Part shown: in pieces, positions 17,380 through 29,996 of the stretch
Layout of the letters: each line of letters begins with the position of its first letter
How positions within the stretch are numbered: the first letter of the stretch is position 1
NCBI RefSeq assembly: GCF_000067165.1
Contig: NC_010162.1
Coordinates: 2,604,001-2,668,000, forward strand
Direction of reading: 5' to 3'
DNA from: Sorangium cellulosum So ce56
GTDB lineage: Bacteria > Myxococcota_A > Polyangia > Polyangiales > Polyangiaceae
DNA length: 64,000 bases
Position numbers and translations under genes: made by a program
The notes under the pieces: model-generated
The model's input: the letters and a program-made list of their open reading frames with translations, nothing else
What the model was told of the DNA's origin: nothing
The model's database searches: none

Positions 17380-18887
17380 GGGTGACCCTCCCCCAGCACG
17401 GCGCGCACGTAGTCGGTCGGATCGGCGAGCTGCGCGGCCGCCCGCCGGACGACGGCGAGGAGCGGCTCGGGCGCCATTCCGAGCGTGACGCCCAGCGCGG
17501 TCAAGAGGACGACCGGCACGTACAGGAGCGCGCGACGCCGCGTCCCGCTCTCGCGCGGGGCGAGGTCGGCCCCGGCGGGCGCGGGCTTCCAGAAGGCCTC
17601 GTTCCATATCTTCGTCATCGAAATGAGGGTGACGAGGCCGACGGCGAGGCTCGTGGCGACGACGGCCGCGGCCCCGCGCGAGCCGACCTCGAGCCCCGAT
17701 CGCACCAGGATGAGCTTGGCCCAGAAGCCTGACAGAGGCGGCATGCCGGCGAGCGAGAGGGCCGTGACGAGGAAGCAGGCGGAGAGCCCGGGGCTCCGCG
17801 CGAGGAGCCCGCCCTGGAGGTCGAGGGGGGCGTCTCTCCCCCCGGATCGCATGATCCCGCTGATGAGGAAGAGGTTCGACTTGATGATGGCGTGGTGCAA
17901 GACGAAGAAGATCGCCCCCGAGAGGGACGACAGCGTGAACAGGCCGAGGCCCATGATCATGTAGCCGACCTGGCTCACGCTGTGAAACGCGAGGATCCGC
18001 CGGACCTCCCGGTGGGACACCGCGCCGAGCACGCCGACGGCCATGGTGAAGGCCGCGATCCCGAGGAGGAGCGCGTGGGCGGCTCCCCCGTCGCTCACGA
18101 AAAGGAGGGTGAAGCTGCGCACGAGGGCGTAGACACCCACCTTCGTCAAGAGCCCCGCGAACAGCGCGGTGACCGTCACGGGGGGCGTGTGATACGAGTC
18201 CGGCAGCCAGAAGAAGAGGGGGAAGACAGCGGCCTTGATGCCGAACGCGACGAGGAAGATCATCGCGAGGGTGAACCGGATCGGCGGCGCGAGGCTCGGC
18301 AGCTTGAGCGAGAGGTCGGCCATGTTGAGGGCGTGCACGGATCCGTAGAGGATGCCGAGGCCGGTGAGGAAGAGGGCGCTCGAGATCAGGTTCATCGCGA
18401 CGTACTTGATCGCGCCCTGCATCTGCGGTCGCTCGTTGCCGAGCACCAGGAGGACGAAGGACGCGATCAGCGTCACCTCGAACCAGACGTACAGATTGAA
18501 GAGGTCGCCGGTGACGAAGACCCCGTTCGTCCCCATCAGGAGCACGTGCATGAGCGGGTAGAACCCGTGCGCCCGCCGCCCGCGGTCGATGTCCGACAGG
18601 GAGTAGGTCGACGTGGCGACCGCGATGACGCCCGAGAGCAGGACCATCAGCGCGGAGAAGAGGTCGGCCACGAAGGTGATGCCGTACGGCGCGGGCCAGC
18701 CCCCGAGCTGGGTCGATTGAATGCCTCCCCGGTGCACGGCGCGGAGCAAGGCGAACCCGACGGTGAGCTGAAGGACGCTCCCGGCGAGCCCGAGCGCGCG
18801 CTGCCTCCCCACGCGCCGGAAGGAGAGGAGCGAGAGGGCCGCCGTGGCCAGGGGGACGAGGACGGGCAGGACGAGGAGCACCTTCAT
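17376..18887 (-). CDS. mrpD: Na+/H+ antiporter subunit MrpD
   Basis: A 503-residue protein with about 14 membrane helices, belonging to the proton-pumping antiporter-like family shared with respiratory complex I NuoL/M/N. The functionally essential residues are in place: Glu137 in NLYVWFEVTL and Lys218 in FGIKAAVFPLFFWLPDSYHTPP, matching the positions of E137 and K219 in Bacillus MrpD. MrpD forms one of the two ion channels of the complex. Its start overlaps the mrpC stop (18884-18887) and its stop overlaps the mrpE start. Confidence 0.96.
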   Translation of the reverse strand: MKVLLVLPVLVPLATAALSLLSFRRVGRQRALGLAGSVLQLTVGFALLRAVHRGGIQSTQLGGWPAPYGITFVADLFSALMVLLSGVIAVATSTYSLSDIDRGRRAHGFYPLMHVLLMGTNGVFVTGDLFNLYVWFEVTLIASFVLLVLGNERPQMQGAIKYVAMNLISSALFLTGLGILYGSVHALNMADLSLKLPSLAPPIRFTLAMIFLVAFGIKAAVFPLFFWLPDSYHTPPVTVTALFAGLLTKVGVYALVRSFTLLFVSDGGAAHALLLGIAAFTMAVGVLGAVSHREVRRILAFHSVSQVGYMIMGLGLFTLSSLSGAIFFVLHHAIIKSNLFLISGIMRSGGRDAPLDLQGGLLARSPGLSACFLVTALSLAGMPPLSGFWAKLILVRSGLEVGSRGAAAVVATSLAVGLVTLISMTKIWNEAFWKPAPAGADLAPRESGTRRRALLYVPVVLLTALGVTLGMAPEPLLAVVRRAAAQLADPTDYVRAVLGEGHP

Positions 18888-19231
18888 GGGCGGGTCGATT
18901 CGAGAGAGTCGATGTCGTCGCTGCCCATCGTCCGATGAACGCGATGAAGGAGGACGACGGCGAACGCGACGACCGCGAAGCTGATGACGATCGCCGTCAG
19001 GATCAGCGCCTGGGCCACGGGATCGGCCGGCGGCGCGTGGAAGGCCCCCTCCCCCTTGGGGATCAGCGGGGGACGGCCGCGGACGACGCCGGCCGCCGTG
19101 AGAATGAGGAGGTTCGTCCCGTGTCCGAGCAGCACGAGGCCGAAGGCGAGCTTCACGATGCTGCGCCGGAGCATGAGAAACAGCCCCGACGCGTAGAGCC
19201 CGCCGACGACGATCGCGAGGACGACCGTCAT
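18884..19231 (-). CDS. mrpC: Na+/H+ antiporter subunit MrpC
   Basis: A 115-residue, three-helix membrane protein homologous to NuoK: GLYASGLFLMLRRSIVKLAFGLVLLGHGTNLLILTAAG and DPVAQALILTAIVISFAVVAFAVVLLHRV. It bridges the large subunits of the antiporter. ATG 19231 overlaps the mrpB stop as ATGA. A much longer open frame continues upstream, but that part is the shadow of mrpA and mrpB on the same strand in another phase. Confidence 0.95.
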   Translation of the reverse strand: MTVVLAIVVGGLYASGLFLMLRRSIVKLAFGLVLLGHGTNLLILTAAGVVRGRPPLIPKGEGAFHAPPADPVAQALILTAIVISFAVVAFAVVLLHRVHRTMGSDDIDSLESTRP

Positions 19232-19647
19232 GAGCTCATCTCCGCGGCCATGAGGAGGATCATGAGCACCATGCCCATCACGGCGGCATACACGCCGACG
19301 TCGAACAGCACCGGCGTCCCGACCGCGACGTCGCCGAGCCCCGGCACGGGGACGGTCGCCCACACGCCTTGCAGGAAGGCTCCGCCGGCCACGAGCCCGA
19401 CGACGCCCGAGAGCAGGATCGTCGAGAGCCCGAGCCCCATGAGCGTCTGGGGCGCGACGCGGAGCAGCCGCCGCGTCGAGGGGACGTCGTGAGCGAGGAT
19501 GTGGAGCGAGAACGCCGCCGCGATGATGAGCCCGCCGAGGAACCCGCCCCCGGGCTCGTTGTGACCGCGGAGGAGCGCGTAGATCGAGACGATGATCAGG
19601 AGCACCATCAAGACCGGCGTGGCCGTGCGCAGGATGACGGAGGGCAT
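19228..19647 (-). CDS. mrpB: Na+/H+ antiporter subunit MrpB
   Basis: A 139-residue MnhB-family protein with four helices and the typical LLRGHNEPGGGFLGGLIIAAAFSLHILAHD motif (conserved NxPGGGFxGG) between helices one and two. It packs against the C-terminal part of MrpA in the complex. It starts three bases after the mrpA stop, so it is co-translated, and ends overlapping mrpC. Confidence 0.95.
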   Translation of the reverse strand: MPSVILRTATPVLMVLLIIVSIYALLRGHNEPGGGFLGGLIIAAAFSLHILAHDVPSTRRLLRVAPQTLMGLGLSTILLSGVVGLVAGGAFLQGVWATVPVPGLGDVAVGTPVLFDVGVYAAVMGMVLMILLMAAEMSS

Positions 19648-19650
19648 GGC

Positions 19651-21939
19651 TCAGGCGCCCTTCCGCGCGCGGGTCGCGAGCAGGGCATAGACCCCGATCC
19701 CGGCCACGCAGAGGACCGTGGACTCGCCCAGCGTGTCCATCGCCCGGAAATCCACGAGGATCACGTTGACGATGTCCCGCCCGTGGGCCTCCGGGTATCC
19801 CTTCGCCACGAAGAACTCGCGCAGGATCGGCTCCGGCGAGAGCGTCGACGACATGAGGATCAACAGGGTCACCGTGGCCCCGAAGATCACGGAGACGATC
19901 GCGTCCGGGATCCACACGCGCGCGGGGGATCGGGGCACGAAGCGCGGCAGGTGGTGCAGGACGAGGACGAAGATGACGACCGTCAGCACCTCGACCATGA
20001 TCTGCGTCAGCGCGAGATCGAGCGCGCTGAAGACCACGTAGACGAGCATGACGCAGAGGCCGATCGCGCCGAGCGCGGCGACGACGGCGAGGCGCGATTG
20101 CGTGCGCGTCGCCATGGCCGCGGACGCGAGGATCACGCCGGCGAGCACGAGCTCCGGGAGCTCCACCGTGAGCGACGGGATCGTGAAAGGGAGGCTCCGG
20201 AGCAGAGGCGTCCCGACGAGCACGACCGTCGTCAGGGCCGTGATGAGCAGATAGCGGCGCAAATGCCCCGTCTGGAGCTGCCCGGTCAGCCACTCCGCGA
20301 ACCGGAGGAGCCCCGCGAAGGCAGCGTCGTACACGCGCGCAGGGCCCCAGGCTCCGAGCCGCGCGGCGGCGTCGAGGAGGCGCCCTGCGCGGCCGGAGAG
20401 GGCGCGGAAGAGCCCGAGGCCGGCGAGGAGCGTCGCGACGCTGAGCCCGAGTACGGGGGTCAGGCCGTGCCACAGGTGCAATTCGATCGGCGCGGGCCGG
20501 GCGAGGATCGCGGTCGCCGCAGCGCTCGGGAGGTCGCCGAGGAGCCGCGGCGCCACCCCGAGGACGAGGCTCGCCGCGGCGAGCGTGGCTGGCCCGAGCC
20601 ACAAGGACAGCGGCGCTTCGTGGGGGAGCGCGGGCGCCGCCGGAGGACCCCCGAAGAAGGGGCGATGGGCGACGATCAAGCTCACCACGACCAGGAGGGC
20701 GCTCGACAGGACCGCGGCCCCGGCGAGGACCGCCGTCATCGAGGGCGGCCCGAGGACGGCCTCGTAGAAGAGCTCTTTCGACAGGAAACCGAGGAGGGGC
20801 GGCGCCCCCGCGCTCGATATCGCCGCCAGCACGGCCGCCGTCGCGGTGATCGGCATCCGCCGCGCGAGGCCCCGCAAGCGGGTGACGTCGCGGGTCCCTG
20901 TCTCGTGGTCCAGGGTCCCCGCGGTCATGAAGAGCGCGCCCTTGTACAGCGAATGCGCGACCAGATAGACCACCGCCGCGGAGACGGCCGCCCGGGTCCC
21001 GATGCCGAGGAGCATCGTGAGCAGGCCGAGCACGCTCACGGTCGAATAGGCGAGGATCCGCTTGAGGTCCTTCTGCGTGACCGCGAGCGCCGCGCCCACC
21101 ACCATCGTGGCGGCGCCGAAGCCCGTCACGACGAGGTACCATTGTCGCGTCGCGCCCAGCGTGGGATGCAGGCGCGCGAGCAGATAGACGCCGGCCTTCA
21201 CCATCGTGGCCGAATGCAGGTAAGCGCTGACCGGCGTGGGCGCCTCCATCGCCCGAGGGAGCCAGAAATGAAAGGGCACCTGCGCTGATTTCGTGAAGGC
21301 CCCCGCGAGGACGAGGAGCAGGATCGGCAGGTACAGGGGGCCTTCGCGGACGACGTCGCCCGAGAACCGCGAGATCTGCGTCTCTCCCGTGACCACGACG
21401 AGGAGGACGAGGCCCGCGAGCATGGCGAGCCCGCCGCCGCCCGTCACGAGGAGCGCCGTCAAGGCGGCTTTGCGCGCCTCCGGCCGCTCGTGGTCCCACC
21501 CGATGAGCAGATACGAGCTCACGCTCGTGAGCTCCCAGCACACGAAGAGGAGAATGACGTCGTCGGCGAGCACGAGGCCCGCCATGGATCCCGTGAACAG
21601 GAGCAGGTAGGCGTAAAACCGCCCGAGCCGCGGGTGCGAGCGCAGGTATTCGCTCGCGTACACGAAGATGAGCGCGCCGATGCCGCAGATGAGCCCGAGG
21701 AACACGAGCGAGAGCCCATCCAGCCTCACCGCGAGCGCCACGCCGAGCGACGGGATCCACGGCAGCGACGCGTGATGGGCCTCCCCCTCGGCGAAGGGCC
21801 CCGGGACGAACGGCGCCGCGGACACGAGCACCGCGAGCGGGAGCGCCGCGAAGAGCCAGCCGGCCGGGCGCCCGAGCCCGCGGTAGAGGGCCGGCGCCAG
21901 CAGCGCTCCGACGAACACGCTCAGGACAGCCCACAGCAT
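19651..21939 (-). CDS. mrpA: Na+/H+ antiporter subunit MrpA
   Basis: A 762-residue membrane protein, first gene of the operon. The N-terminal two thirds are the NuoL-like antiporter module with Glu136 (FVCWELTSVSSYLLIGWDHERPEARKAA), Lys217 (AFTKSAQVPFHFWLPRAMEAPTPVSAYLH) and Lys248, matching residues essential for Na+/H+ exchange in Bacillus MrpA (E140, K223). The C-terminal third carries the DUF4040-like helices and the MrpA signature DFRAMDTLGESTVL. Length agrees with the usual 770-800. The 211 bases upstream, shared with a divergent lipoprotein gene, should hold the operon promoter, but no element stands out. Confidence 0.96.
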   Translation of the reverse strand: MLWAVLSVFVGALLAPALYRGLGRPAGWLFAALPLAVLVSAAPFVPGPFAEGEAHHASLPWIPSLGVALAVRLDGLSLVFLGLICGIGALIFVYASEYLRSHPRLGRFYAYLLLFTGSMAGLVLADDVILLFVCWELTSVSSYLLIGWDHERPEARKAALTALLVTGGGGLAMLAGLVLLVVVTGETQISRFSGDVVREGPLYLPILLLVLAGAFTKSAQVPFHFWLPRAMEAPTPVSAYLHSATMVKAGVYLLARLHPTLGATRQWYLVVTGFGAATMVVGAALAVTQKDLKRILAYSTVSVLGLLTMLLGIGTRAAVSAAVVYLVAHSLYKGALFMTAGTLDHETGTRDVTRLRGLARRMPITATAAVLAAISSAGAPPLLGFLSKELFYEAVLGPPSMTAVLAGAAVLSSALLVVVSLIVAHRPFFGGPPAAPALPHEAPLSLWLGPATLAAASLVLGVAPRLLGDLPSAAATAILARPAPIELHLWHGLTPVLGLSVATLLAGLGLFRALSGRAGRLLDAAARLGAWGPARVYDAAFAGLLRFAEWLTGQLQTGHLRRYLLITALTTVVLVGTPLLRSLPFTIPSLTVELPELVLAGVILASAAMATRTQSRLAVVAALGAIGLCVMLVYVVFSALDLALTQIMVEVLTVVIFVLVLHHLPRFVPRSPARVWIPDAIVSVIFGATVTLLILMSSTLSPEPILREFFVAKGYPEAHGRDIVNVILVDFRAMDTLGESTVLCVAGIGVYALLATRARKGA

Positions 21940-22150
21940 CGCGGCAGGTTCCCCTTCGATGCCGGCGAGGGGCCGAGGCGTTCGGGCCTACGGCCTGCCG
22001 AGCGGGCTCGACGCGCTGCTTGCCCTCGTTCCCGCGGCGCCGGCGAGCGCGATCGGGCGAGCGCGCCGTGCCGAGCAGCCCGCCTCGTCGCGGCCGCGCG
22101 CTCGATGGATCTGCCGCGATGCGCGGCGGGCGCAGAGCATCGGAGGCGGC

Positions 22151-23914
22151 ATGGATGCGCAGCGCGCCAAGGCGAGGCCCGCCGCCCGCCGCCCGCTCGC
22201 GGCGCTGCTCCTCGCAGCGCCGCTCCTCCTGGTGAGCTGCGGCCGGGCGCCCGCCGCCCGCCGGGTGGAGCCGCGCGTGCGGGCCGTCCTGGAGGCGCAC
22301 GGCGCGCCTGCGCTCCCGGCGCCGCCGCCCGCGGAATCGGTCCCGCTGCTGCTCGTCGCCGACGCCGCGCCGAGCGCGCCCGCGCCCCTGAAGCGCCCGC
22401 CGGGAGCGGCGCTGCCGGCGCCGGAAGCCGTCGTGTCGGCGGCCGTGCCGTTCGCGCCGGGCGCGCTGCGCGACGTCCGGTTCATCCGCCTGCGCGACAC
22501 GCGCGGCGCGGCGGTCCCGCTCCGCGCGAAGCCGCTCGCCGTCTGGCCCATGGGCCGCTCGATCCGCAGCGCGCTACTCGTCTTCCGCGCGGCGCTCGCG
22601 CCCGGAGAACGAGCGATCTACACGCTGGATTTCGGCGCCCCTCCGCCATCGTCACCTTCGCAGCGCGCCGACGGCCCAGCCCCCCCGGCCCCCCGGCTCG
22701 CCCAGGTCCCGCAGCCCTTCCAGGTCCCTCGGGCGGCCGTGCTCGACGAGGCGCTCTTGCCGAACCCGGACGGCCCGATCGCGGCGGTGCTGCCGCCGTC
22801 GTGGTACGCGGCGAGCCTCGTGTCCGGGCCGCAGCTGCCGGCCATGGACGATCGCCGCTTCCCCGGCTTCGAGGCCGGCATCGAGGGCGCGCTCGCCCGC
22901 ATGACGCCCGCCTACGACGCGTACGGCGTCAGCTGCGCGGCCCCGTACCGCACGTACTACGACGGCCCGCACGCGCTCTACCAGCGCTTCCTCCGCAACG
23001 GCGACGCCGCGCGCTACCGGCGCGCGCGCGCCGAGGCCGTCTGGTACCGGCAGCACGAGCTCAGGTTCTCGCCCGATCGCCGCCTCGCGGTCCACGTCTG
23101 CGAGCGCGACGACTGGAGCCCGGCGGCGCCCCTCTCCTGGCAAGTCCTCCGGCGCATGCTCGGTCAGGGGATGGTCGACGACTACCTGCTCACCGGCGAT
23201 CCGGCGGCCAGGGAGGCGGTCCTCGCCATGGGCGAGGCCCTCCGGCAGAACCAGGCCGCGCTCACGGGCGGAAGGGAAGACGTGCTGCGCGTGACCGAGC
23301 GCAACATGGCCTGGGTGATGATGACCCTGTCGAGCTACTACGCGCTCGACCCGAGGCCGGAGCTCCTGTCGACGCTGCGCGGGCTCGCGGATCGCACGGT
23401 CGCGTGGCAGCGGCAGGGCGCGTCGGGTGCGTTCGAGCACGACCTGACCCGCGCCGACCCGTCGGAGTGCGAGCGCGGCCCGCGCGGCGGCTCGCCGTTC
23501 ATGACCGCGCTGCTCGTCGACGCGCTCATGGACTACCACGCGCTCACCGGCGACCCGCGCGTCCGCGAGGTGGTCGCGCGCGCGGCAGGCTGGCTCGCCG
23601 AGCGCGCCATCACCTCGGACGGGCGCGCGTTCCGGTACCTGTGGGGCTGCGAGACCGACGCGTACGACGACAGCGGGACCGCCGACCTCAACCTGCTGAT
23701 CGTGCCCGTGTTCGGCGCCGCCTACGCGCTGACGCGCGAGCCGCGGTGGATCGAGGTGGGCGACGCGCTGGCCGACGTCGGCGTGAAGGAGATGCTGGTG
23801 AAGGAGCCCAAGCACTGGAACCAGGCGATGCGCGCGTTCGGGCGCTACCTGGGGTACCGGGCGGCGCTCTCCGGCGCGGCGAGCGAATGGCAGCGATCTG
23901 CCGGTCGTCAGTAA
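22151..23914 (+). CDS. Lipoprotein with RIFT-barrel-like and alpha/alpha-toroid domains (polysaccharide lyase-like)
   Basis: A 587-residue protein with a lipoprotein signal (LLLAAPLLLVSC, Cys30). Residues about 90-170 (VVSAAVPFAPGALRDVRFIRL ... PMGRSIRSALLVFRAALAPGERAIYTLDFG) resemble the N-terminal RIFT barrel of exo-rhamnogalacturonan lyases (PcRGLX/YetA type). The remaining part is helical with toroid-type motifs (YRTYYDGPHALYQRF, LTGDPAAREAVLAMGEAL, MTALLVDALMDYHALTGDPRVREVV). This points to an outer-membrane-anchored polysaccharide-degrading or -binding protein, but the enzyme class is inference. ATG 22151 has GGAGG four bases upstream. It overlaps the convergent regulator gene by seven bases at the 3' ends. 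Confidence 0.78.
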   Translation: MDAQRAKARPAARRPLAALLLAAPLLLVSCGRAPAARRVEPRVRAVLEAHGAPALPAPPPAESVPLLLVADAAPSAPAPLKRPPGAALPAPEAVVSAAVPFAPGALRDVRFIRLRDTRGAAVPLRAKPLAVWPMGRSIRSALLVFRAALAPGERAIYTLDFGAPPPSSPSQRADGPAPPAPRLAQVPQPFQVPRAAVLDEALLPNPDGPIAAVLPPSWYAASLVSGPQLPAMDDRRFPGFEAGIEGALARMTPAYDAYGVSCAAPYRTYYDGPHALYQRFLRNGDAARYRRARAEAVWYRQHELRFSPDRRLAVHVCERDDWSPAAPLSWQVLRRMLGQGMVDDYLLTGDPAAREAVLAMGEALRQNQAALTGGREDVLRVTERNMAWVMMTLSSYYALDPRPELLSTLRGLADRTVAWQRQGASGAFEHDLTRADPSECERGPRGGSPFMTALLVDALMDYHALTGDPRVREVVARAAGWLAERAITSDGRAFRYLWGCETDAYDDSGTADLNLLIVPVFGAAYALTREPRWIEVGDALADVGVKEMLVKEPKHWNQAMRAFGRYLGYRAALSGAASEWQRSAGRQ

Positions 23915-25593
23915 TGGCCGTTCCTGCGCCCGGTCGCGGCGTTGTTGCGGGCGTGATTGCCGCTTTCGTGCAGGCCCGCCACGCCGTCGCCGGCCTGCCG
24001 GAGCGCATAGCCGATGCCGCTCTGGAGCGTCCCCTTGGTCACCACGGCGCCGAGATCGACGCCCAGATCGATGAGCGTCTGCGCCAGCTCGGCGCGGATG
24101 CCGGTGATCACCGTCTTCGACCCGAGCAGCCGCAGCGCCGTCGCCGTGCTCATCAGCGTGCTCGCGACCGCCGAGTCGAGCACCGTCACCCCGGTGACGT
24201 CGATGATGACGACCTTCGCCCGGTTCGCCTGGACGCCGTTCAGCGCCGCCTCGAGCGCCTGCTGCGCTCGCGCGGAGTCGATCGTCCCGATGAGCGGCAT
24301 CACCATGATATGATCGGTGATCGGGATGAGCGGCGTCGAGAGCTCGGCGAGCCGGGCGCTCTGCGCGTCGATGACCTCCGCCTGCAGCGCGGCGCGCTCC
24401 TCCTCGGCCCGGGCGCGCTCCTCCTCGGCCCGGGCGCGCTCCACGAGCTCCCGCTGCAGGCGCTCGTTCGCCTGGCGGAGCTCCTCCGTCTGGCGCGCCA
24501 CCTCGGTCTCCAGGCGCTCGTTCGAGCGGCGGAGCTCGGACGTCATGTCTGCCAGGTGCCCGTAGAGCAGGGCGTTCTTCACGGCCACCGCCGCCTGGGA
24601 GGCCAGGAGCCCGAGCGTCTCCAGCTGCGTCGCGAGCAGCGGCTCCGGCGCCGCGTCGCCCTCGATGTAGAGGACGCCGATCAGCTCGCCCTGGCACATC
24701 ATGGCCAGGCAGAGGATCGATCTCGGCCCCTTCCCGGCGAGGTACTGCGCGTCCTCCGGGCGAGCGTCGCGGCCCGTGTCCCAGACGAAGACCGATTGAC
24801 GGGTCCTCGCGACCTCCTCCACGAGCGACGCCGCGAGATCGGCGCCCGGGCCCACCGGCGTCGAGAGCCCGAGCACCACCGTGTCCGGCTCGCTCGTGAT
24901 CGACGCCTCGATCACCAGCCCGGACTCGCGCGAGAGGACGAGGACGCACTTCCGCGCGCCGGCGTGCTCCAGCGTGAGCCGCATCAGCCGATCGAGCACG
25001 TCGTCGAGGACGATCTCGCCAGAGACCGCCTGCGCCGCGCGGATGACCGTCGCCATCTGCGCCTGCGCCTGCGTGAGCCCCTCGAGCGCGCGCTCCAGCG
25101 CGACCGTGCGCTCTCCCACGCGCCTCTCCAGCTCCTGCGTGAGCCGCTGCAAGGCCGCCTCCGCCGCGATCCGCTCGTCCACCTGCGCGGCGAGGCGCAT
25201 CGTCAGCCTCCTGAGCTTGGTGTGCACCCGGACGCGCGCGAGCAGCTCCTCGTCCAGGAACGGCTTGGCGAGGTAATCGACGGCCCCGAGGTTCAGGCCC
25301 TTCACCCGGTCCGCAGACAGGTCCGTGCTTGCCGTCATGAAGATGACGGGGATCGCGGCCGTGGCCGGGTCTCCCTTCAGCCGGCGGCACGTCTCGAATC
25401 CATCCATCCCATCCATCTTCACGTCGAGCAGGATGAGATCCGGCATCCCCTCCCGCGCGAGCCGGAGGGCGCGCGCGCCGTCCACCGCCACCGCGACCTC
25501 GAAGCCTGAGCCCGTCAGGGTATCGGACAAGAGACCGAGGTTCCTCGGGTTGTCGTCCACGATGAGTATCGTCCCGGCTTCACTGGCATCCAT
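23908..25593 (-). CDS. Response regulator with REC, GAF and STAS domains
   Basis: A 561-residue cytoplasmic protein. Residues 1-125 are a receiver domain (ILIVDDN; phosphoacceptor Asp57 in LILLDVKMDG; conserved Lys in DYLAKPF). A coiled coil leads to a GAF domain (about 180-340), a second long coiled coil with an RAEEERAR duplication, and a C-terminal STAS domain (about 435-545; LIPITDHIMVMPLIGTIDSARAQQALEAAL, VVIIDVTGVTVLDSAVASTLM) of the RsbR/stressosome type, whose antagonist Ser/Thr positions appear as Asp-Ser-Ala. ATG 25593 has GGAGG eight bases upstream. It follows the hybrid kinase by 66 bases and is its likely phosphorylation partner. Confidence 0.93.
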   Translation of the reverse strand: MDASEAGTILIVDDNPRNLGLLSDTLTGSGFEVAVAVDGARALRLAREGMPDLILLDVKMDGMDGFETCRRLKGDPATAAIPVIFMTASTDLSADRVKGLNLGAVDYLAKPFLDEELLARVRVHTKLRRLTMRLAAQVDERIAAEAALQRLTQELERRVGERTVALERALEGLTQAQAQMATVIRAAQAVSGEIVLDDVLDRLMRLTLEHAGARKCVLVLSRESGLVIEASITSEPDTVVLGLSTPVGPGADLAASLVEEVARTRQSVFVWDTGRDARPEDAQYLAGKGPRSILCLAMMCQGELIGVLYIEGDAAPEPLLATQLETLGLLASQAAVAVKNALLYGHLADMTSELRRSNERLETEVARQTEELRQANERLQRELVERARAEEERARAEEERAALQAEVIDAQSARLAELSTPLIPITDHIMVMPLIGTIDSARAQQALEAALNGVQANRAKVVIIDVTGVTVLDSAVASTLMSTATALRLLGSKTVITGIRAELAQTLIDLGVDLGAVVTKGTLQSGIGYALRQAGDGVAGLHESGNHARNNAATGRRNGHY

Positions 25594-25659
25594 CGTTCTA
25601 CCCTCCAGGTCGCGCGCGCTCCCCCTGCCACGACCAAGGCGCGCGCCGTCCAAGCAACG

Positions 25660-28479
<2,820 letters not shown>

Positions 28480-28534
28480 GGCGTTCGTCGAACCTCCGTG
28501 GCGATGCTCCCAGGTGCTCCGCGGGCCGCGGCGG

Positions 28535-29551
28535 TCACTCGCGGCTCGTGGCGGGCGGCAGGAAGGACGAATCGAAGATGTTGTCGAGGTCCGGGCGGCG
28601 CCCCAGCTGCCCGTCCTGGACGAGAAAATCGACGTGCTTGTTGACGAGCGGGGCCAGCGACGTGGGGTCGTTGTTCGGGGCGAACCTCCGTCGGACCTCC
28701 TCCAGCGAGAAGAGCTCGTACCCGTCCGTGCTGATGTCCGAGGCCGGGATCTTGAGCGCCTTCGCGATGATCTCGTTGCCCTCCTGCGGGTGGGCCTTCC
28801 AGAACTCGACGGCCTGGAACCACGCCCGGATGAAGGCGCGGACGTCGTCGGGCCGGTCGCGCAGCACCGCGCCGCGGAACATCGTGAAATCGGCGAAGAG
28901 CCCGGGCGTCTCCTTGCTCGAGAAGATCGCCTTGGCGCCTGCCTTCCCTGCTTGCGTCGCGTAGGGCTCCCAGGTGTGCGCGGCCTGGATGGTGTTGTTC
29001 GACAGGAACGGGATGACGTCCGTCTCGCTCGCGTTGACCAGCGTCACATCGTCGATGGCGAGGCCGCTCCTCTCCAGCATCTCGCTGACCAGCATCTCGC
29101 CCAGCGCGCCGGTCTTGGCCGCGATCTTCTTCCCCTTGAGATCGGAGATCGTCTGGATCTCCGGCCGCGCCATGATGACGTCGGCGCCCGCTGTCTGGCC
29201 CAGGTAAAGGACGACCCGCGCGTCCGGCTCCTTCGCGAGGATGCGCACGACGACCTCCATGGTCCACGGCAAGCCGTCGACCTTGCCCGCGGTGAAATCG
29301 GAGATCATGCCGTAGAGATCCGGGTTGAAGACGAGCTCGACGTTCACCCCTTGCTGGTCGAAGAAGCCCTTCTCCTCGGCGATCGACTGCGGGAAGAACC
29401 CGACCCAGTAGCCGTGGCTGACCCGGAGCGGCGGCCGCGCCTCCTTGCCCCGATCGCCGAGCGGGGGATCCGGCTGGCACGCCGAGGCGAGGACGGACAG
29501 CGCGGAGACCGCGAACCAGCCGATGGTGCGTCGCGCAGCCGATGTCTTCAT
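28535..29551 (-). CDS. Solute-binding lipoprotein (SsuA/NMT1-THI5-like)
   Basis: A 338-residue lipoprotein (signal ALSVLASAC, Cys25) of the nitrate/sulfonate/thiamine-precursor periplasmic-binding class: VSHGYWVGFFPQSIAEEKGFFDQQGVNVELVF, then ISDLKGKKIAAKTGALGEMLVSEML and VIPFLSNNTIQAAHTWEPYATQA. Such proteins normally feed an ABC permease, but no permease or ATPase gene is present nearby. It is the first gene of a unit with a Cache-type hybrid kinase and a STAS regulator, so it more likely presents a ligand to the kinase as a co-receptor. The ligand is unknown. Confidence 0.92.
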   Translation of the reverse strand: MKTSAARRTIGWFAVSALSVLASACQPDPPLGDRGKEARPPLRVSHGYWVGFFPQSIAEEKGFFDQQGVNVELVFNPDLYGMISDFTAGKVDGLPWTMEVVVRILAKEPDARVVLYLGQTAGADVIMARPEIQTISDLKGKKIAAKTGALGEMLVSEMLERSGLAIDDVTLVNASETDVIPFLSNNTIQAAHTWEPYATQAGKAGAKAIFSSKETPGLFADFTMFRGAVLRDRPDDVRAFIRAWFQAVEFWKAHPQEGNEIIAKALKIPASDISTDGYELFSLEEVRRRFAPNNDPTSLAPLVNKHVDFLVQDGQLGRRPDLDNIFDSSFLPPATSRE

Positions 29552-29996
29552 GGTCTCTCGGGGCTCCTTATCGGGGCGTGTCCTGCGGGCCGCGCGCGCC
29601 GCCCGGCGGCGCGACAGCGCGGAATGCGCGCCGATCGCCGCGCGCCGTGCTCCCGGCGCCGAGACGACGGCCCGGCTGCGAGGCCCCCCTGCATGTTGCG
29701 CAGCCTACCATGAACCGCCGCGGCGCCGCGACGCTCTGCGACCGGATCACGGCGATCCGGGGGGCCGTCTCGAGGTCGCCGGCGCCGTCTGCCCGGCTGG
29801 ACTGCCTCGCACCGTCGCGAGACCTCGGTAGGTAGCTCGGCGCAGGTGTGCCGAAGGTATCGATTGCTGAAGCAAAGGCATTGCGATATTGCAATGCGAG
29901 CCGGCCACGCCTACCCTTTAACTCAGCCTTCGCGCCTTATCGTCTGCTTGTCATTCGAAATCAGTTGAAGAGAACCCCACTCATCGGAGGTGACTC
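29552..29996. other. Divergent intergenic region, AT-richer, no gene
   Basis: About 445 bases between the start of the binding-protein operon and the diheme propeller gene. The part from about 29850 to 29995 is clearly poorer in GC than anything around it and carries a dyad. It should contain both promoters; no gene is supported. Confidence 0.6.
29878..29897. promoter_or_regulatory. Dyad GCATTGC-N6-GCAATGC upstream of the diheme propeller gene
   Basis: Perfect 7-base arms around GATATT, centred about 110 bases before the ATG at 29997. A small second dyad (TTGCT-GA-AGCAA) lies just upstream, and TTGCTG-N17-TATTGC spans both and could be a weak promoter. An operator role is inferred from position and symmetry only. 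Confidence 0.4.

Noticed and set aside
18884..25509. Frames of more than 1000 codons across the mrp operon and the STAS regulator
   Set aside because: Composition is Arg/Glu/Asp-rich without domains; the coupled mrp genes and the REC-GAF-STAS gene on the reverse strand explain the region.
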